From the NCBI GenBank assembly GCA_008711295.1, contig VUYV01000102.1, positions 1,921,541-1,985,540 of the forward strand: DNA of 64,000 nt, written 5' to 3'. This DNA comes from Anarhynchus alexandrinus. Its lineage: Eukaryota; Chordata; Aves; Charadriiformes; Charadriidae. Positions 47,595 to 60,570 of this stretch are shown here, in pieces; the stretch's first letter is position 1; each line of letters begins with the position of its first letter. The notes beneath the pieces were generated by a model. That model did no database searches and had not been told where the DNA came from. It saw nothing but the letters and a program-made list of their open reading frames with translations. A program made the translations under genes and the position numbers.

Positions 47595-50069
47595 CAACTT
47601 AAGGTCCAAACTGGCAGCAGATAGTTTCCTGGCAACACAGCCTTTTACCTCCCCGGAAAAGAAAAAGTCAGTCTATTGCAGGAAAAATATTTAAGTTCAT
47701 GTTCAGTTGTATCACAAAAGAGCTGGCATCAACGTACAAGGAGAAGGTATTCAGGAAGCTGAAAACCACAAAAAAATTAGCTGTCACGAGTAACTGCATG
47801 TGTGTGTACACTTGTGGTGAAAGAGAGTATGAAGAGATAAAATCTGAACACTAGGCTGGGAATATGGGACAGTACAAGAAAAGCAGTAAAATTGGATAGA
47901 GGCTCCCATTCCTGTACAGTGCCTGCACAAGCACCTGTGTTTTCTATGCTATCTTAATGCCCTAGGCAAAGGAGACTAAACTGAATCGTAAGTTTTAGAC
48001 AAAAATAAAATATATTAAAGCATTATTATGTTCTCAAATCTTCAATCTCCCTTTTTGCCATGTCAGATGAAACAAAAGATGCGTAGGCTTTGGTGAAGTG
48101 CTTAGTTCAATCAACCAGTTTAACATCACAAGCAGAATGTCATATCTGTGTTAGTCTTACACTTACCAGTTAACATCTTTGAAATGTAAGTGGTAAAAGC
48201 CTAAATGGCCACAAAGTGTCATCATTTCCTTTGAGCCACCTCAGAGAAAAAAAAAACAACAACCAAACCACAAAATATTACATTAAAAAAATAATATAGC
48301 ATTTATATCACTATGCTTACATATTTCAAAAACTGGTTTACTTTGCTTTTCTGATGAATTCATGAGCCCTACTCACAACTAGTAATATGAGCTGTAATAT
48401 TTACCAGGATTGCTTATGAATCTGATAAAGAAATAATTTAAGTGTTCCATGATTTGTTTACACAGAGAAAGGTGAGGAGAAAAGCAGGAGTTTCACATTC
48501 CAGTTTTAAGTGAATATTTACAATTATGTTTTTATTTGTCCATACATGAATGAGGATTAGAAAATAAGCCTTTATAATTATCTTTATAAAAATGATCACA
48601 TAAACAGAATATTTTGTATGGTTGATTTTCTTAGTTTATAATATATTTGAGTAGCAAAAAAATAAAACACATGCTTTGAAATTCTGTTTTTGATTTCTTC
48701 TTCACCACCGTACTCAAGAACATGAAAAAATATTTTTTAAATTCCAACTGGATGTATACATATAAGGAAAGATTTTTGTGTGGCTAAATCATGCACTGAC
48801 ATTATTACATGGACATTGACAGATCTCCAATGATTGACCTGAATGATCAATAAAGATACTGAAATATTGTATAGCTGAAATATTTTTTGCAGTAACTAGA
48901 AAAAGAGAGAGAGTGTGTAATCCTTTATTTTGTGTAGGGTGTACTATGAATAGAACCAAATGAATTCTCCATGAATACATTCATATTATACTGTAAAATG
49001 TAATCATATGACAAGTGTCTAGAAAAAAATGCTATGGAATCAAATCATCAACAGATACACTTTTGAAATAGTTAGGATACATTGCATATTTTACCACCAC
49101 GCAAAATTGCTATAAATAGAAAGTAAAACTCATGACTTGGTATGCATAACATTAGATCTGTATCGATAAACAGAAAAGGATTTTTTTTTATTCAAACTTT
49201 AAAAAAAATCTTATTTTTGCATTTATACAATATCATGAAATATGAGCTACTGCAAAAGCAATCAGCTTAGACAGCTCATTAATCTTTCTCACACAAATAT
49301 TGTGATCCCTCTATCTTTCCTCAATGATTTTTGTGTGTATGATTTAAGGATCAAAGAAATGATAACAAGCTTCCATGACAGCTTGAGATACAATGTGTTC
49401 TGCAACATGATGAACAATTAAATTGTGATTTAATTTCCCTTATTATTTTATGGTAACATAACATTAACAAAATAAATATGGTCTGATTGTGCTACGTAGG
49501 CGAAGCACACTACATTTGTGCATTTGCCGAAACTAACCAGATTTCCACTAGTCTAAATAATCTGTACTGACACAGTATTCTTTCACAGAGCCTAAAATTG
49601 TGTCTCCACAGCCCTCATTTTGTAATGATACCCGAACTGGCTCTCATGGAGCTTTCTTGTATACCAGAAGCAATGCAGCTGCAGTACTCCTCCCAGGTTA
49701 AGTTAAGAGACTTAAATTGGCTCCAGTATTTGAGTCAGCTTGTTCAGAATTTGCTAATTTGGGTATTTCCAAGTGTCCCTTCTGGAAATATTTTCAGTAG
49801 ACTTTGGACCACAGTCTGAACATCCTGTAGCAATAAATTGCATACACATGATATAAATTATATGTAAACTCGTTTTTTATTTTGTTCTAAACATACTGAG
49901 CGCTGACAACATGTGTTTATTACAGTCATAAAGACCAAGTCCCTTGTTTAAGTGGGAAGGATGGCTAAAGGATCTATAGTTATCACCATTTATTGTAGCA
50001 ATGTTTCTGAGGGATTTGGGGGGCATTCGCTTTGGCATGTACCCACATTTTTTAATCTCTTCCCACACA
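47595..50069. other. AT-rich noncoding stretch
   Basis: No gene or repeat is recognised. A short island at 49612-49696 has a good acceptor-like left flank and an open frame but is weak as an exon (see findings). Confidence 0.55.
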
Positions 50070-50645
50070 GTGTCTTGTGCCCGTTGCCTCCCTTCCTATC
50101 ACTGAGGACCACCAAAGGGAGTCTGGCTCTATTTTCTCCATACTGTCCTGTTAGGCAGTTGAGAACAACAGTAAGGTGTCCTCTTAGCTTCCCTTCTTAA
50201 GGCCAAACAAGTTTATCTGGCTTGTCCTTGCACATCATATGCTCCAGCCACCATTAATTGCCTTGGTGGCCCTTCACTGGACTCACTGCTGCACCCTTGC
50301 TAGTACGGAGAGAACAGGGGCACACTCTTGACTCATGGGCAACTTGTCTTCCAAGATCTCTGGTTTTGTTTTAATTTCTTTTTCTTTTGTTTTGTTGTTG
50401 TTCCCACACACACATGTTTGGGTTTTTTTTCCAAACTGCTTTCCAGTCAGTCAATCCACTTTCCCTTTGAGATTTTGCATGGGGTTACTCGACCCCAGGT
50501 GCAGACTTTACTTTTTCCTTTGTTGAACTCCCAGATGCTCCTTTCAGTTCATTTCTCCAACCTGTGGAGGTCCTGTTGCATAACAGAGTATTATCAGATG
50601 CTTTTCTCCAACTTATAATCTGCAAATATGCTGAGAGTATGGTCC
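50070..50645 (-). mobile_element. Old diverged CR1, C-terminal ORF2 and RT thumb region
   Basis: Antisense CR1 blocks can be followed in the expected order: a TTGCCTCCCTTCCTATCACTG block, GGGAGTCTGGCTCTATTTTC, ATGCTCCAGCCACCATTAAT, CCTTGGTGGCCCTTCACTGG, a CATGGGCAACTTGTCTTCC block, GCTTTCCAGTCAGTCAATCC, GGGGTTACTCGACCCCAGGTG and TTCCTTTGTTGAACTCCC, ending near CAAATATGCTGAGAG. T-rich and CA-rich sequence interrupts the middle (50370-50420). The tail octamers are missing and no frame is open across it, so it is an old copy. Confidence 0.75.
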
Positions 50646-50811
50646 ACCTATTTTGGTAATAAAATGAGTTGAAACTTTTTTTTGGTGATGCTGCTGTAAA
50701 AAGAGGTTAGCATATAAGGACATACACAACCAGCATAAAATAATGCATCCTAAATAGAAAAAAAATGTGGAAACAAATGAGACCACATGCACCACATAGA
50801 TTTAACTATAT

Positions 50812-50816
50812 GTGGT
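50812..50816. repeat. Target-site duplication GTGGT, left copy
   Basis: Five-base direct repeat flanking the solo LTR, with its partner at 51348-51352. Confidence 0.8.
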
Positions 50817-51347
50817 TGTCATGGTTTAACCCCTGCTGGCAACTAGGACCGTGCTGCCGCTTGTTCACCACTGCCCACACACACCCACACCAGTAGGGTA
50901 GGGAGAAGAGGGAGAAAAGGAAATGGAAAAAAACCCTCACGGGTTGAAACGAAGACAGTTTAATAGAACAGTAATGGGAGAGGAAAATAGTAATAATAAT
51001 AACAATGGTAAAAAAATAGATAAAATAAAGTTATAGACACAGGTCACTTGCCACCCTATGATCAGTTGCCCAGCCTGTCCCAAGCAGTGATTGCAAATTC
51101 CTGCCCCCCAGCCAACACCCATTTATGTACTGAGCATGACGTCTATGGTATTGGAATATTCCTTTGGCCAGCTTGTCCTATGTTCCTTATTAGCTTCTAT
51201 GGGAAGCTGAAAAAGTCCTTGACTAATGTAAACATCACTTAGCAACAACTAAAACAGTATGTGTTATCAACGTTATTCTCATACTTAATCCAAAACACAG
51301 CAGGTACTAGGAAGAAAAGTAACTCTATCCTAGCTGAAACCAGGATG
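50817..51347 (-). mobile_element. Solo LTR of an avian endogenous retrovirus
   Basis: The 531-base segment begins TGTCATGGTTTAACCCCTGC and ends GCTGAAACCAGGATG, the two ends of an LTR class I recognise as widespread in birds. It is flanked by the 5-base direct repeat GTGGT (50812-50816 and 51348-51352), a target-site duplication. It reads in the minus orientation: a CRE-like GACGTCA (51137-51143) and a TATA-like ACATAAAT (51121-51128) precede an ATTAAA poly(A) signal (50959-50964). The 3' terminus TGACA is intact, but the 5' TG has decayed to CA. No internal retroviral genes are present, so this is a solo LTR left by recombination between two LTRs. A 5-base duplication is usual for ERVL-type elements. 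Confidence 0.9.
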
Positions 51348-51352
51348 GTGGT
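51348..51352. repeat. Target-site duplication GTGGT, right copy
   Basis: Partner of the GTGGT at 50812-50816. The exact match at both LTR ends supports the element boundaries. Confidence 0.8.
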
Positions 51353-53966
51353 GCTACTGGATCTTCCATATTCTTTGGTACCTGCATGTATTTGTAGCCT
51401 TATCAATACACAGTAATTAAAAACAATTTAGAAGAAGTTTTCATTTGAAAATGAAAATGGTTTTCAGTATTTTATTTTCATTCTCCCCAAGAGAAGATAT
51501 TGAAGGTATAACTGCCATGAAAAGGGTAACTTAATCATAGAATCATAGACTGTGAGATATAAATGATTCTTTTGTCTACTGCACTGCTGGCGATGTGAAC
51601 TCGTAACTAAAACCATTTTACAAGCTTTTCTCAGGTCAAGTGTTATAAAAACAGTCATTGAGCAATAAACACACTGGATGCTCTGTTCTATAATCTTTTT
51701 CGCTATAATTATCCTTAATTTCACCAGTTTGTTCTATGAGGAAAACTGTGAAAGTAATCAGTAGTTTTCAATATCTTGTAAAACAGAACTGCTCTGTAAA
51801 GAAAGGTCAGAACATTTTCACCCAAAGAAGTATCTGCTTATTTCAGGTGTTGTTGATTTTGTACATTAATATACAATAAAACTATAGTTTTTTACCCACT
51901 CTTTTCCCAGCTCATTTTCCTTGGGTAGTTTGGATGAAATAGCTAACATATGCCACAGCAAATACTGCAGGAAACAATGACATTTTTAGCTGCCTCTATC
52001 TAGTATGAAGATGTCATATGGAGTTTTAATGTGTACATGAAGTGAACCTACATACATATTCTGTACTCTAAACATGATTAGTCAAACATACTATATACTG
52101 CAATAAGCATAAATAGATGTATTAAAATTTTGTTTGTTCATTTTTTGGCCCACTGTGATTCATTAAACTGTACAAATGAAGAATCAAATAAGGCCTAAGT
52201 GTCAGACACATAATTTTCAAAATCACAAAAATCAAGTAATTTATTCACAGAGGGATGGATACATAAATGGATGCTAAAATTACCACAAATCTACACAAGT
52301 AAATACACTCTTTACAAAACAGTGTTTACAAGTGCATAGAGTTTAGCTTTTTTTTTTTTTCCTTTAAGAGGGTTTCCTTACACAGCTCAGAGAAGAAATC
52401 ACATCCTTAAGCCCAAAGAGCTCTGCTTTTTGAACGGTTTAACATATCCCATCTGATAGATGGATATACAACTCATACAACACAATTATCCCTCCACAAT
52501 TAAATGATCGTCACTAAGGAGGGTCCAAGAAACTACTATTTGTTTAAACTGCAACAGTCCCAAAAAGATTGAATGTCCACTTTCCAAGGAGACATAGGTT
52601 CTGCCCCAACAAGCACACATTCCAAAACATGAATGCAACTAAGGAATTAAAAAAAAAAAAAAAAAGTACCAGTGTTTCACTTGATTATACTGAGGTAGTC
52701 TAACGAAAAAAAAAAACCAAACAAAAAAGTAAAACCACTACCCCCCCCACAAAAAAACCCCAACAAAACAAACCACCAAAACCAAACAGGTTTTTCCAGA
52801 CTTCTTGAGCTTTTGATTCAGTTTCTAAAACAGTGTTCAGTTTCTGTTGAAATATTATTTTAAAATCAGAAATCTGATTGCATGTGCTCAACAAGAGCAG
52901 AAAAGGATAGATTATTCCTGTTGTAAGTCACTCGACATACTGAATTAATGACCACTTAATACTGTATTTTTTGTGTATTTAATTCCTTGAGAAGAAGCCT
53001 GTAAGAGAACCAAAATTCTACAGATGCAATGAAACTAACATCACACTTTTGGTTCAAATATTATGCGTAGATCAGCTGGAGTACATCAAACTGCAGAGAA
53101 ACCTTATTTTATAGTTATGTCCTTTATTGAGATCTTTGATGAATAAAGAGAGGAATAGCAATGGAAGGCTTTTGTAATACAACAGTTGTCCTTGTTCCAC
53201 TTGCATACATCAAATTCTCAGAAAACATGAATTCTAGAGGAAGAAATGCTCAGAACTCAAAATCCATGAGGCATACAGTGATTAAGTAATCAAGAACAAC
53301 TGTGCAAAAAACAATCGAAAATTCCAATTATCCACATTTGCTTATTAAACAGTCTTTTGAATCTAGTGATGCTAAAATTACTCTAGTGATATCACTTCCA
53401 ACACATTCAACAAGAATTAAACCAGAAAATTTCATAATAAACAGCTGAGAATCATAAAATCCAGATAAAGATGTAGAAAAGACAATTTTGAAGTAACCCT
53501 GCTATGGACAGCCCAGCACTCTTGGCACCTCAAGCATTTTTCTGCATGGCAATTATTTGTTAAACCATAATTTGTAAATTTAGATTACTCTATGAGTGTG
53601 TCATTAGTGGTAAAAGAATACAGAGATTATTTTTGTCATGATCCTGCTAAGCAGTTTTGTCTTGTCTTTGGAAAAAAATAGCAAGCATGGAGTTAATCAA
53701 CACAGTCAATAACTGAAACTCTTTAAAAAACAAAGATCCTGACAACCATCCTCTTCCCCTGAAGCCATAAGTGTAGCTTCTGTAAATAAGAATAATCAAT
53801 TGCAATTACTAATAATTTACTCCCTAGCATTGTTGAAAAATACTATAGAGAAATCTGTCATAAAACCCCCATTGATTAAAATACCAGTGAAAAACACATT
53901 GTGGGACAATGTATACCAGTATAGATTGTAGTTAATTGCCTTCTGTGGTAACCTCTATACACAGCA
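51353..53966. other. AT-rich noncoding stretch with A/C-rich tract
   Basis: No gene is recognised. Two CR1-tail-like octamers occur at 51532-51552, but nothing after them matches CR1. An A/C-rich low-complexity tract with a C run is at about 52703-52790. Confidence 0.6.
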
Positions 53967-54053
53967 GGCCAAATTGTGGTCTCAGTTATGTCCCTGTAAT
54001 GTCAGTGAAGTTAATATGACTTGTATGGGCATATCAGGAAGAAGATTTGGGCC
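53967..54053. repeat. Decayed palindromic interspersed repeat (MITE-like)
   Basis: The segment begins GGCCAAATTGTGGTCTCAG and ends AAGAAGATTTGGGCC, so its termini are inverted repeats (GGCCAAATT against GGCCCAAATC). The centre, GTCAGTGAAGTTAATATGAC, resembles the CCATTGAAGTCAATGG-type core also seen at 17966-18039 and 58636-58720. It is read as one old family of palindromic non-autonomous elements. Confidence 0.5.
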
Positions 54054-57000
54054 TTGAGTAATCAGAGACGCTGTAGTTTGACATATATGAATGAGTTCTG
54101 TCTTATTGTGCACTTGATATACTTTTCAACCTTTATCCTAATAAAAAAAAAAAAAAGTAAAACAAAATCCCCAGAGATATACAATATCTTAGCATTTTTT
54201 TCAGAACTACTGCTGTGAGGGAATAGTGTATTACATTTTCCCCTCTGCAAGCAGACTTACTTGAGATTCTAAACTAAGCCAAACACTTATACATACATGG
54301 AGAACCAAAGGGATGAAGGGAGCCAAAGTCATAAGACCTTTATTTTATTTTATTTTATCCTAATTCCAGATTTATCCCAACTCTCCATGGAACAAAGTCA
54401 AATTAGTTTGGTTTATTACCACTGAATATGTAAGAAGCTTAACAATTCTAGGAATTATACACCCTTTTACCTCATATTTACAGCCTCCTGCATCATATAT
54501 AGTTACAGAATTCTTGGATTGATAGTAATGAAAGACAAATTTTTTTAAGATGACATTTCACAAAGGCTACACATTCTAAAAAATGTACCGTGCTAGTGTT
54601 GAAGATCCACATCAGAGGAACATTTGTGACAGCAATCTGCATATCGTAAAGTGCATTTTCTCTTTTATTATCTACCTTCCTATATGAGGCATACCCTTTC
54701 TCAGGCTGTTGTCATATTCTCACAGAACCTTTTAGCTCTCGTGCAGTCTTCCTCTGGCTAAAGATCACAAAGACTACATGAGTGCATCAAACGATCTAAG
54801 AAAATAATAAATAAATAAATAAATAACATCCTTCAATCTTTTTCATCTTTTTATTTGAGTATTACTAAATACATTACATGTAAGACAAATTAAAAATATT
54901 TAATTTGCTGGAACAAATCTGGGATGCATATACAGTTTAGGAAAGGTGAATTGTTTGCAGTGTCCGTGAGCCCATGCTTATAGAGACCAAAATTTAAGAC
55001 ATGAAATTTACCTTTCATAATCACAGCATCAGCCTCTCTTCCCCTTGGGTCTAGCCCTCAAGGTTCCCTCCAGTCCTGTGGGTGGGATTTTTTGGTTGAT
55101 TTTTTGAGTGTTTTTTTTTCTTTTTTTTTCCCCTACAAAACCAGAAAATAATCTATTTCTGTTTCATTACTCTTAGGATACCCGTGTTTGCTGGTATTTC
55201 TTGTGTTGCTGTAAGCTTGGAATACATTCCAGAAAAAATACCTCAAGATATATGGTAGGAGGAAGAAGAAGAAATATTTTTATTATTACTCATTGTTACC
55301 TTCTGAGGTTGTTTATGAATGCATGAATGGATGAGTGGCATCAGCTGCTGAGATCAAGCTATGAAACAAAAGAGCTGCTGAAGCAGCAGAAAATGGAGAA
55401 GAGATGGACTACTGCTGTCACTAGCTGTACGGGTGAAGAAAAAAATTGACATTGCTTCCAGGCAAGTGCAACAGAGCTTAGCACAAGACTGTAGGGGAAT
55501 GCCATCAAACACATATTCATCCCTTAGGCACAATGTAAACAGACAATCCTTTGCTAATATGAATTGTCATAACCCAAAGTATTTTAACAGAATTGCAGCA
55601 ATTCAAATTAGCTGGTTCTCTCCCAAAATATCTGGTTCTCTTAAGAACTTCTTAAAAGTCACTGCCATAGTGGTAATTCTTTCCAGAACTTGTGAACAAC
55701 TCATAATATCTGGATGAGTGTATGCCACAATGTAAAATTAATGGAAGAGAGGAGTGTTCAGCATTGCAGAAAATCTTTTCCAGACTAACAGGTGCAGAAA
55801 AGTAAATTGAAAGAGAAGAGTATTCTTAAATCCACATACTTTTAGTCATCAACTTTGGATGTTGAGTTTTGTTCTAAAGTATGAAACACCATAGAGGCTA
55901 GAAGACCATCCTAAAAAAAGTATCAATTTTTGTCATCCTTATCTTTTATGATAAATGGTCGGTCCTCTGTTCAGGGGTAGATTCACAGATTCTCGAGAAA
56001 AACTAATTACTGATGTGAATAGTACTGCCTTTAATGTGAAAAACACACAGCAGGTGTAGATGGAGAGGAAAAAAAGAGGGAAAAGAATGTGTCTAGCAGT
56101 TTTCCATGTTGAAAGGGAAGCGATAAAACTGGTTTCAATTTCTATTTGTTTTGGTAAAAGAATCCCAATTTCTGATAGACAAATATTTTAATCTTGAGAA
56201 TAGGTGATAAGGCCCTACAGTTTTAACTCAGCCGTACAGGTTAGATGCCATTCTCCCAGGCTCCTCATGCAAAGTAAGCAAAACCAGTAAGCCAACAAAC
56301 TGAGAATATTAAAGAATCCCTCAACATAAGACCATCATACTGGGCTCACATTGCTTACTGTGGGACGACAACACAAAGTATAGAAAGATGCACCAGAGAC
56401 CAGTTTCATTATTTTTTGAGCAATGCCAAGGTTGATGACACTGGGGAGCATTCAAGAACTGTATTGGTGCAAACTCTGCCTGGAGGCCTTGGGCAGCGGA
56501 GTGTCTCCTACACTGCTTGGCTGCTGTTCAAACAGCGGAGGCAGAAGCAGCATCTGCACTGCTAATACACAGCAAGATAACAGGCTCGCTACAGCCAGCA
56601 ATGTTTTACTGTGATGTTTAGATAGCTTAAACTGCTAATTGTTTCTACTGATATTAAAAAATAACCTGAAAGGGAAAAAAGTAATATCTAGAACATATAA
56701 AAGTAGCTTCTGTTACATAGAGTGTGGTCTAAGGAGGGAAAACAAACCCACCACAACACCTATTTGTTGGCAAATTACTTCGTAACAGCTTTCTGATAGA
56801 AACTAGTCATCTGACCCTGCATAGTCATATATTTTCCTCATGAAAATTTCAGAACTCATACCATGTGTGTAGGTGGTTCTAAATCACACAGTTACTGAAA
56901 TATCGTAGGAAGTAGCATTTGGGCTGTTGGTATTCCCTGTCTTTCTAAAATACAAAATATGCATAAATCATAAATAACCTCATTGAAATCACAGACTGGA

Positions 57001-58261
57001 GAGGATGGACTCATCCGCATTCACACCATTTCCAATACAAAAAAAACCCCAACCCACATCCCCCTGAAATCCTAACAAAATCCCTTTGTAGCCCAGTAAT
57101 TTATTGCAAAAACTATGGTCTTCATGATTTTTCAGCACAGTCTTGCTGATACACAAAAGACTGCCACACATGAATTACAACAAACCTTACACACATATTT
57201 TCTCATCTGAGCAATAACCAAAAGGTGTCTTTACACTTTCAATGATGGAAAGGCAAAGATAAATATAAAGCTGGATGGCTGACAGCTGGTATTAAAAACA
57301 AGGCCGAGTACTATCCAGCAAAACTGGCAGAGTCATTTGACTTAAATTCTTAGCTTAATTCTCATTATTCATGTTTGTACAAGAAGATTGGGCTACCACC
57401 TTATTTATATTCCTTTCTTCCCTTTTGCATGATAAAGGAAGCCTTTACCTGAGTTTTTACTAACATATTTTTTCCAACACAATATAAATAAAAATGCAAA
57501 AAGCTAAAGATATTAATTAGCTTTCCAACAACAGACAGAAGAAAAATCATTCCATTCACTGTTTCTTTTGCAGGATAATGACAGTGAGGAGGTATTCAAG
57601 ATGTCCATATGGGATAGGAGGTAGAGACTGATGTTACCTCTACATTCTCAGATACACACTATCAAAACCAAAGCGTGTGAATTACAATTTTGCATCTAAA
57701 TGACTGTTTGCAATCATATCAGACATCAACACAACCACACACAAAAAGGACATGAGTATCTCTTCCAGGGTGGTTGTTCTTTTCACAGGCTTTAAAATTC
57801 TAGTAAGGGTAAGTTCAGTTATCAGGCATTTGGAAGAAAAAGACCATGTACCTATGATCTGGTGTTGCAACTGGATCTCTACGCCTATCCTGGGCTTCAC
57901 TGCCGTGCTTCTAATTGCACCAGCACTGTCTTGTTCTGCACTCAACACTGATTCAGCAGTCACTGCCTTCAGTTTTGTTACGTTTAAGAACTTAGTCTCC
58001 TCTTCTCGCAATTTGGCTGAAGTAGAACTCTAGATCACAGCCTCTTTATTCATTGACATTATTATTCTGCTGTTTAAAAAAAAAAAAAAAAATACAAGCT
58101 GAGGGTTCAATTACAGAGGGCAGTTGCTTTGCCCCAGGGGGTGGAGAAACCTACAAACTGTGAATCAGAGTTACAATATGCCTCCTATTTCTCTTCTTCT
58201 ATAAAATCGTTGATGTATCCCCCCTACACCACCCCTATACTTAATTATATAGTAGGGCATT
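54054..58261. other. AT-rich noncoding stretch with short microsatellites
   Basis: No gene is certain. TTTTA repeats occur at about 54341-54358 and AAAT repeats at 54804-54825. The block 57682-58033 is open on both strands (109 codons minus, 93 plus) without a recognisable domain. Confidence 0.55.
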
Positions 58262-58279
58262 TATAATTAATTAATTATA
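58262..58279. promoter_or_regulatory. 18-bp perfect palindrome of overlapping TAATTA sites
   Basis: TATAATTAATTAATTATA is its own reverse complement and holds three overlapping copies of the TAATTA core recognised by many homeodomain proteins. In AT-rich DNA such a palindrome can arise by chance, so a regulatory role is only a possibility. Confidence 0.25.
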
Positions 58280-58635
58280 CATGCTCTGATACAGCTGCAC
58301 TGGCTGTAACACTGGGAGGGGAAAAGCTGAGCCTACCACCTGTGCAGGAGGGGAAATAATAGCTCTATTGAGGCTGCCTTTCCCTTCCTTGCTGAACTGT
58401 TCTTAGCTTATTCCTTTAAACAGGAAAAAGAAAAAGAGAAAAAGTTAGAAAGTAAATACTTTTTTTTTCCAGGAGTTGTTCTTTATTTTACTGGACTTCA
58501 GATCAGACTTTTTGTTTGGAAATCATGTGTAGATGTAAAACTGGTTTGTCTATCAGGATATACATTGTCTCTCAAGGGGATGTCTGACAATCTGTTAACA
58601 CAGTGTATAATGGAGAGGGTAGGGGGCAGATCACA
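58280..58635. other. Noncoding stretch
   Basis: No gene or repeat is recognised. Confidence 0.5.
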
Positions 58636-58720
58636 GGCCAGATTGTTAGCTGGTATAAAAGAGGTGTTAATGCCATTGACTTTAATAGGGCTACGTCAAT
58701 ATCCACCAGCTTAAGATTCT
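58636..58720. repeat. Decayed palindromic interspersed repeat (MITE-like)
   Basis: The left arm GGCCAGATTGTTAGCTGGT and the right arm ATCCACCAGCTTAAGATTCT are imperfect inverted repeats sharing AGCTGGT and AGAT/AGAA ends. The centre is GCCATTGACTTTAATAGGGC, close to a CCATTGACTTCAATGG core. This is the clearest of three such segments in the window. Confidence 0.55.
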
Positions 58721-60570
58721 CTGTATCACAGCCCATAGACCACTTGCGGCTTGCAAAGCCTTTGTATTCAGCCCACAAAGGGACTTTTTAATTGTGGCTA
58801 TACTTGACAGAATCATAAAAATGTACTATTATCAGTTTATCCAGTGATTCTCTAGCATTCCTAAGGATTAACCTCTCTCCTTGGAAGCACACAGTTGTGA
58901 GAAAACCTTCTCAGCTATAATCCAAGTTGAATTCAGAGCCAATCATTGGAAACTTTCATTAAACCATTTATATTGCAATAACTCATTTTGAACCCATGTT
59001 GTCTCAAATTATTAGCAAGGAAATTTAGCTGTGAAGACGCCACCTTTGAGTAAATTAAGAAAATATGTTGATTTTTTTTTTAAAGTAACTTTGTATATGT
59101 AATAATCACCTTATAATTGTTAGACAAAAAAAGCAACACAGTTCATGTAAATTCTTTAACGCTGTTTGGAGGCTGATGTCTTATCTGTAAAGAGTTCCAG
59201 CATGAAAAAAACTTTGGGGATTCCTTCTCTGTATGTTAATTTTTAGGTAAAAATCATTACAGTATAGAAAATATTTAACATGGAGACATTTCTGTGGAAT
59301 GAAGATTTTCACTACTTATTTATGAGAGAAAGATACCCTTGCTCTCAAAATTAGTAGAAAAGAAAGCTGAATGTCTTTATGCAACTAGGATTGCAGCAGC
59401 TTCTCTGGAGTACAGATGCATGCCACGTTTGCTTATTTTTCCTAAAGTATAGTATTCTCAACACTAAGGACTTAAAAGACATAGTACAGCTCTCCTAAGT
59501 TCCCTGTACAAGTTCTTCCTCCTCTCCAGATTATAAATCTAAATGATAAAAAAAAATTAAAGAAGGCCTATTTTTTGTTTTATGAGTAGTTGTGCTTTTT
59601 GTGGCTAAAACCTTCAGTCCCTCAAGCTTCATCCTACCCCCCACACCCCTGAGTAGTAAAAACTTTTTTCTTCTCCAAATAAAACTGTATCTGCATATAT
59701 GAAGTTTAGAGAACAGCTGGGCCGCTGAGAAAATATCAAATATTGTGCAAGTTGACAACATCAAAACTGTTTACATTGGAATAGCTTTTCCCCAAGAGGT
59801 GGGTGCACTTTGGCAGTCGATGAAATGATCCCCAGATATCCGCCACTCCTATTGCTGTTGAGATATTAAACTAATAAGTACCAAATTCTGGCTCCAGAAC
59901 ATACACATGTCAAAAGCTGACATCAGTGGGGAACAGATAATCCTCTGAGGGCAGAATGAGTCAATAATTTTGTTGAATTCTCTTAAAGTTACAAAGATTT
60001 CTTGGGTAGTATGGCAAAATAAAATGAGAATGGCGAAGCTTTACTTTTATTAACAAAAGTGTTATCCTAACATAACAACTTTCAAAAATAATGTTTATCA
60101 CAAAATTGCTAAAGTTTCCTGTAATTATATTTTCATCAAAGCTTTTTTTGAAATATCTCATGTTAATCAAATTGGCTCTAGTGAATAGTGTCAATAATCC
60201 TTTCTTTTCTTTTTTTACCACTAGGGCTCTGTTGATGGAGATATTCCTACTCTAATGGTGTTGATGTCTAACACACCAGAGAAAAGAGAATCTTTTTGTT
60301 TCTTATGTGAAACCTCTCTCAATATGTGGATATCGTAAATCATTAATATACATAGCTGTGTTTCTTTCAGAAAATATCCCCAGTGCTCAAATTCAGAGTG
60401 GAACTTTAGCAGAATAATCCTAAATGGTCTTCCTGTCTATTATTTTTTCTTTGTATGTAGCAGATATTGCTATCAGTTGAGCCAATTTAAGATGACGGTC
60501 AGGAAAATTTTAGTGTGCTTAAAAATACTTGGGTCTTAATATAAAAAAAAAAAAAATCAGAAATATCTGG
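58721..60570. other. AT-rich noncoding stretch
   Basis: No gene or repeat is recognised. An A run at 60542-60556 lies shortly before the next CR1 fragment. Confidence 0.6.

Noticed and set aside
51532..51552. Two CR1-tail-like octamers (AATCATAGAATCATAG)
   Set aside because: The following bases do not match any CR1 3' block, so a CR1 copy cannot be supported on 20 bases of simple motif.
55320..55445. Frame MDEWHQLLRSSYETKELLKQ... resembling a coiled coil
   Set aside because: Only about 40 codons, no acceptor at its start, and a low-complexity A-rich end; treated as chance.
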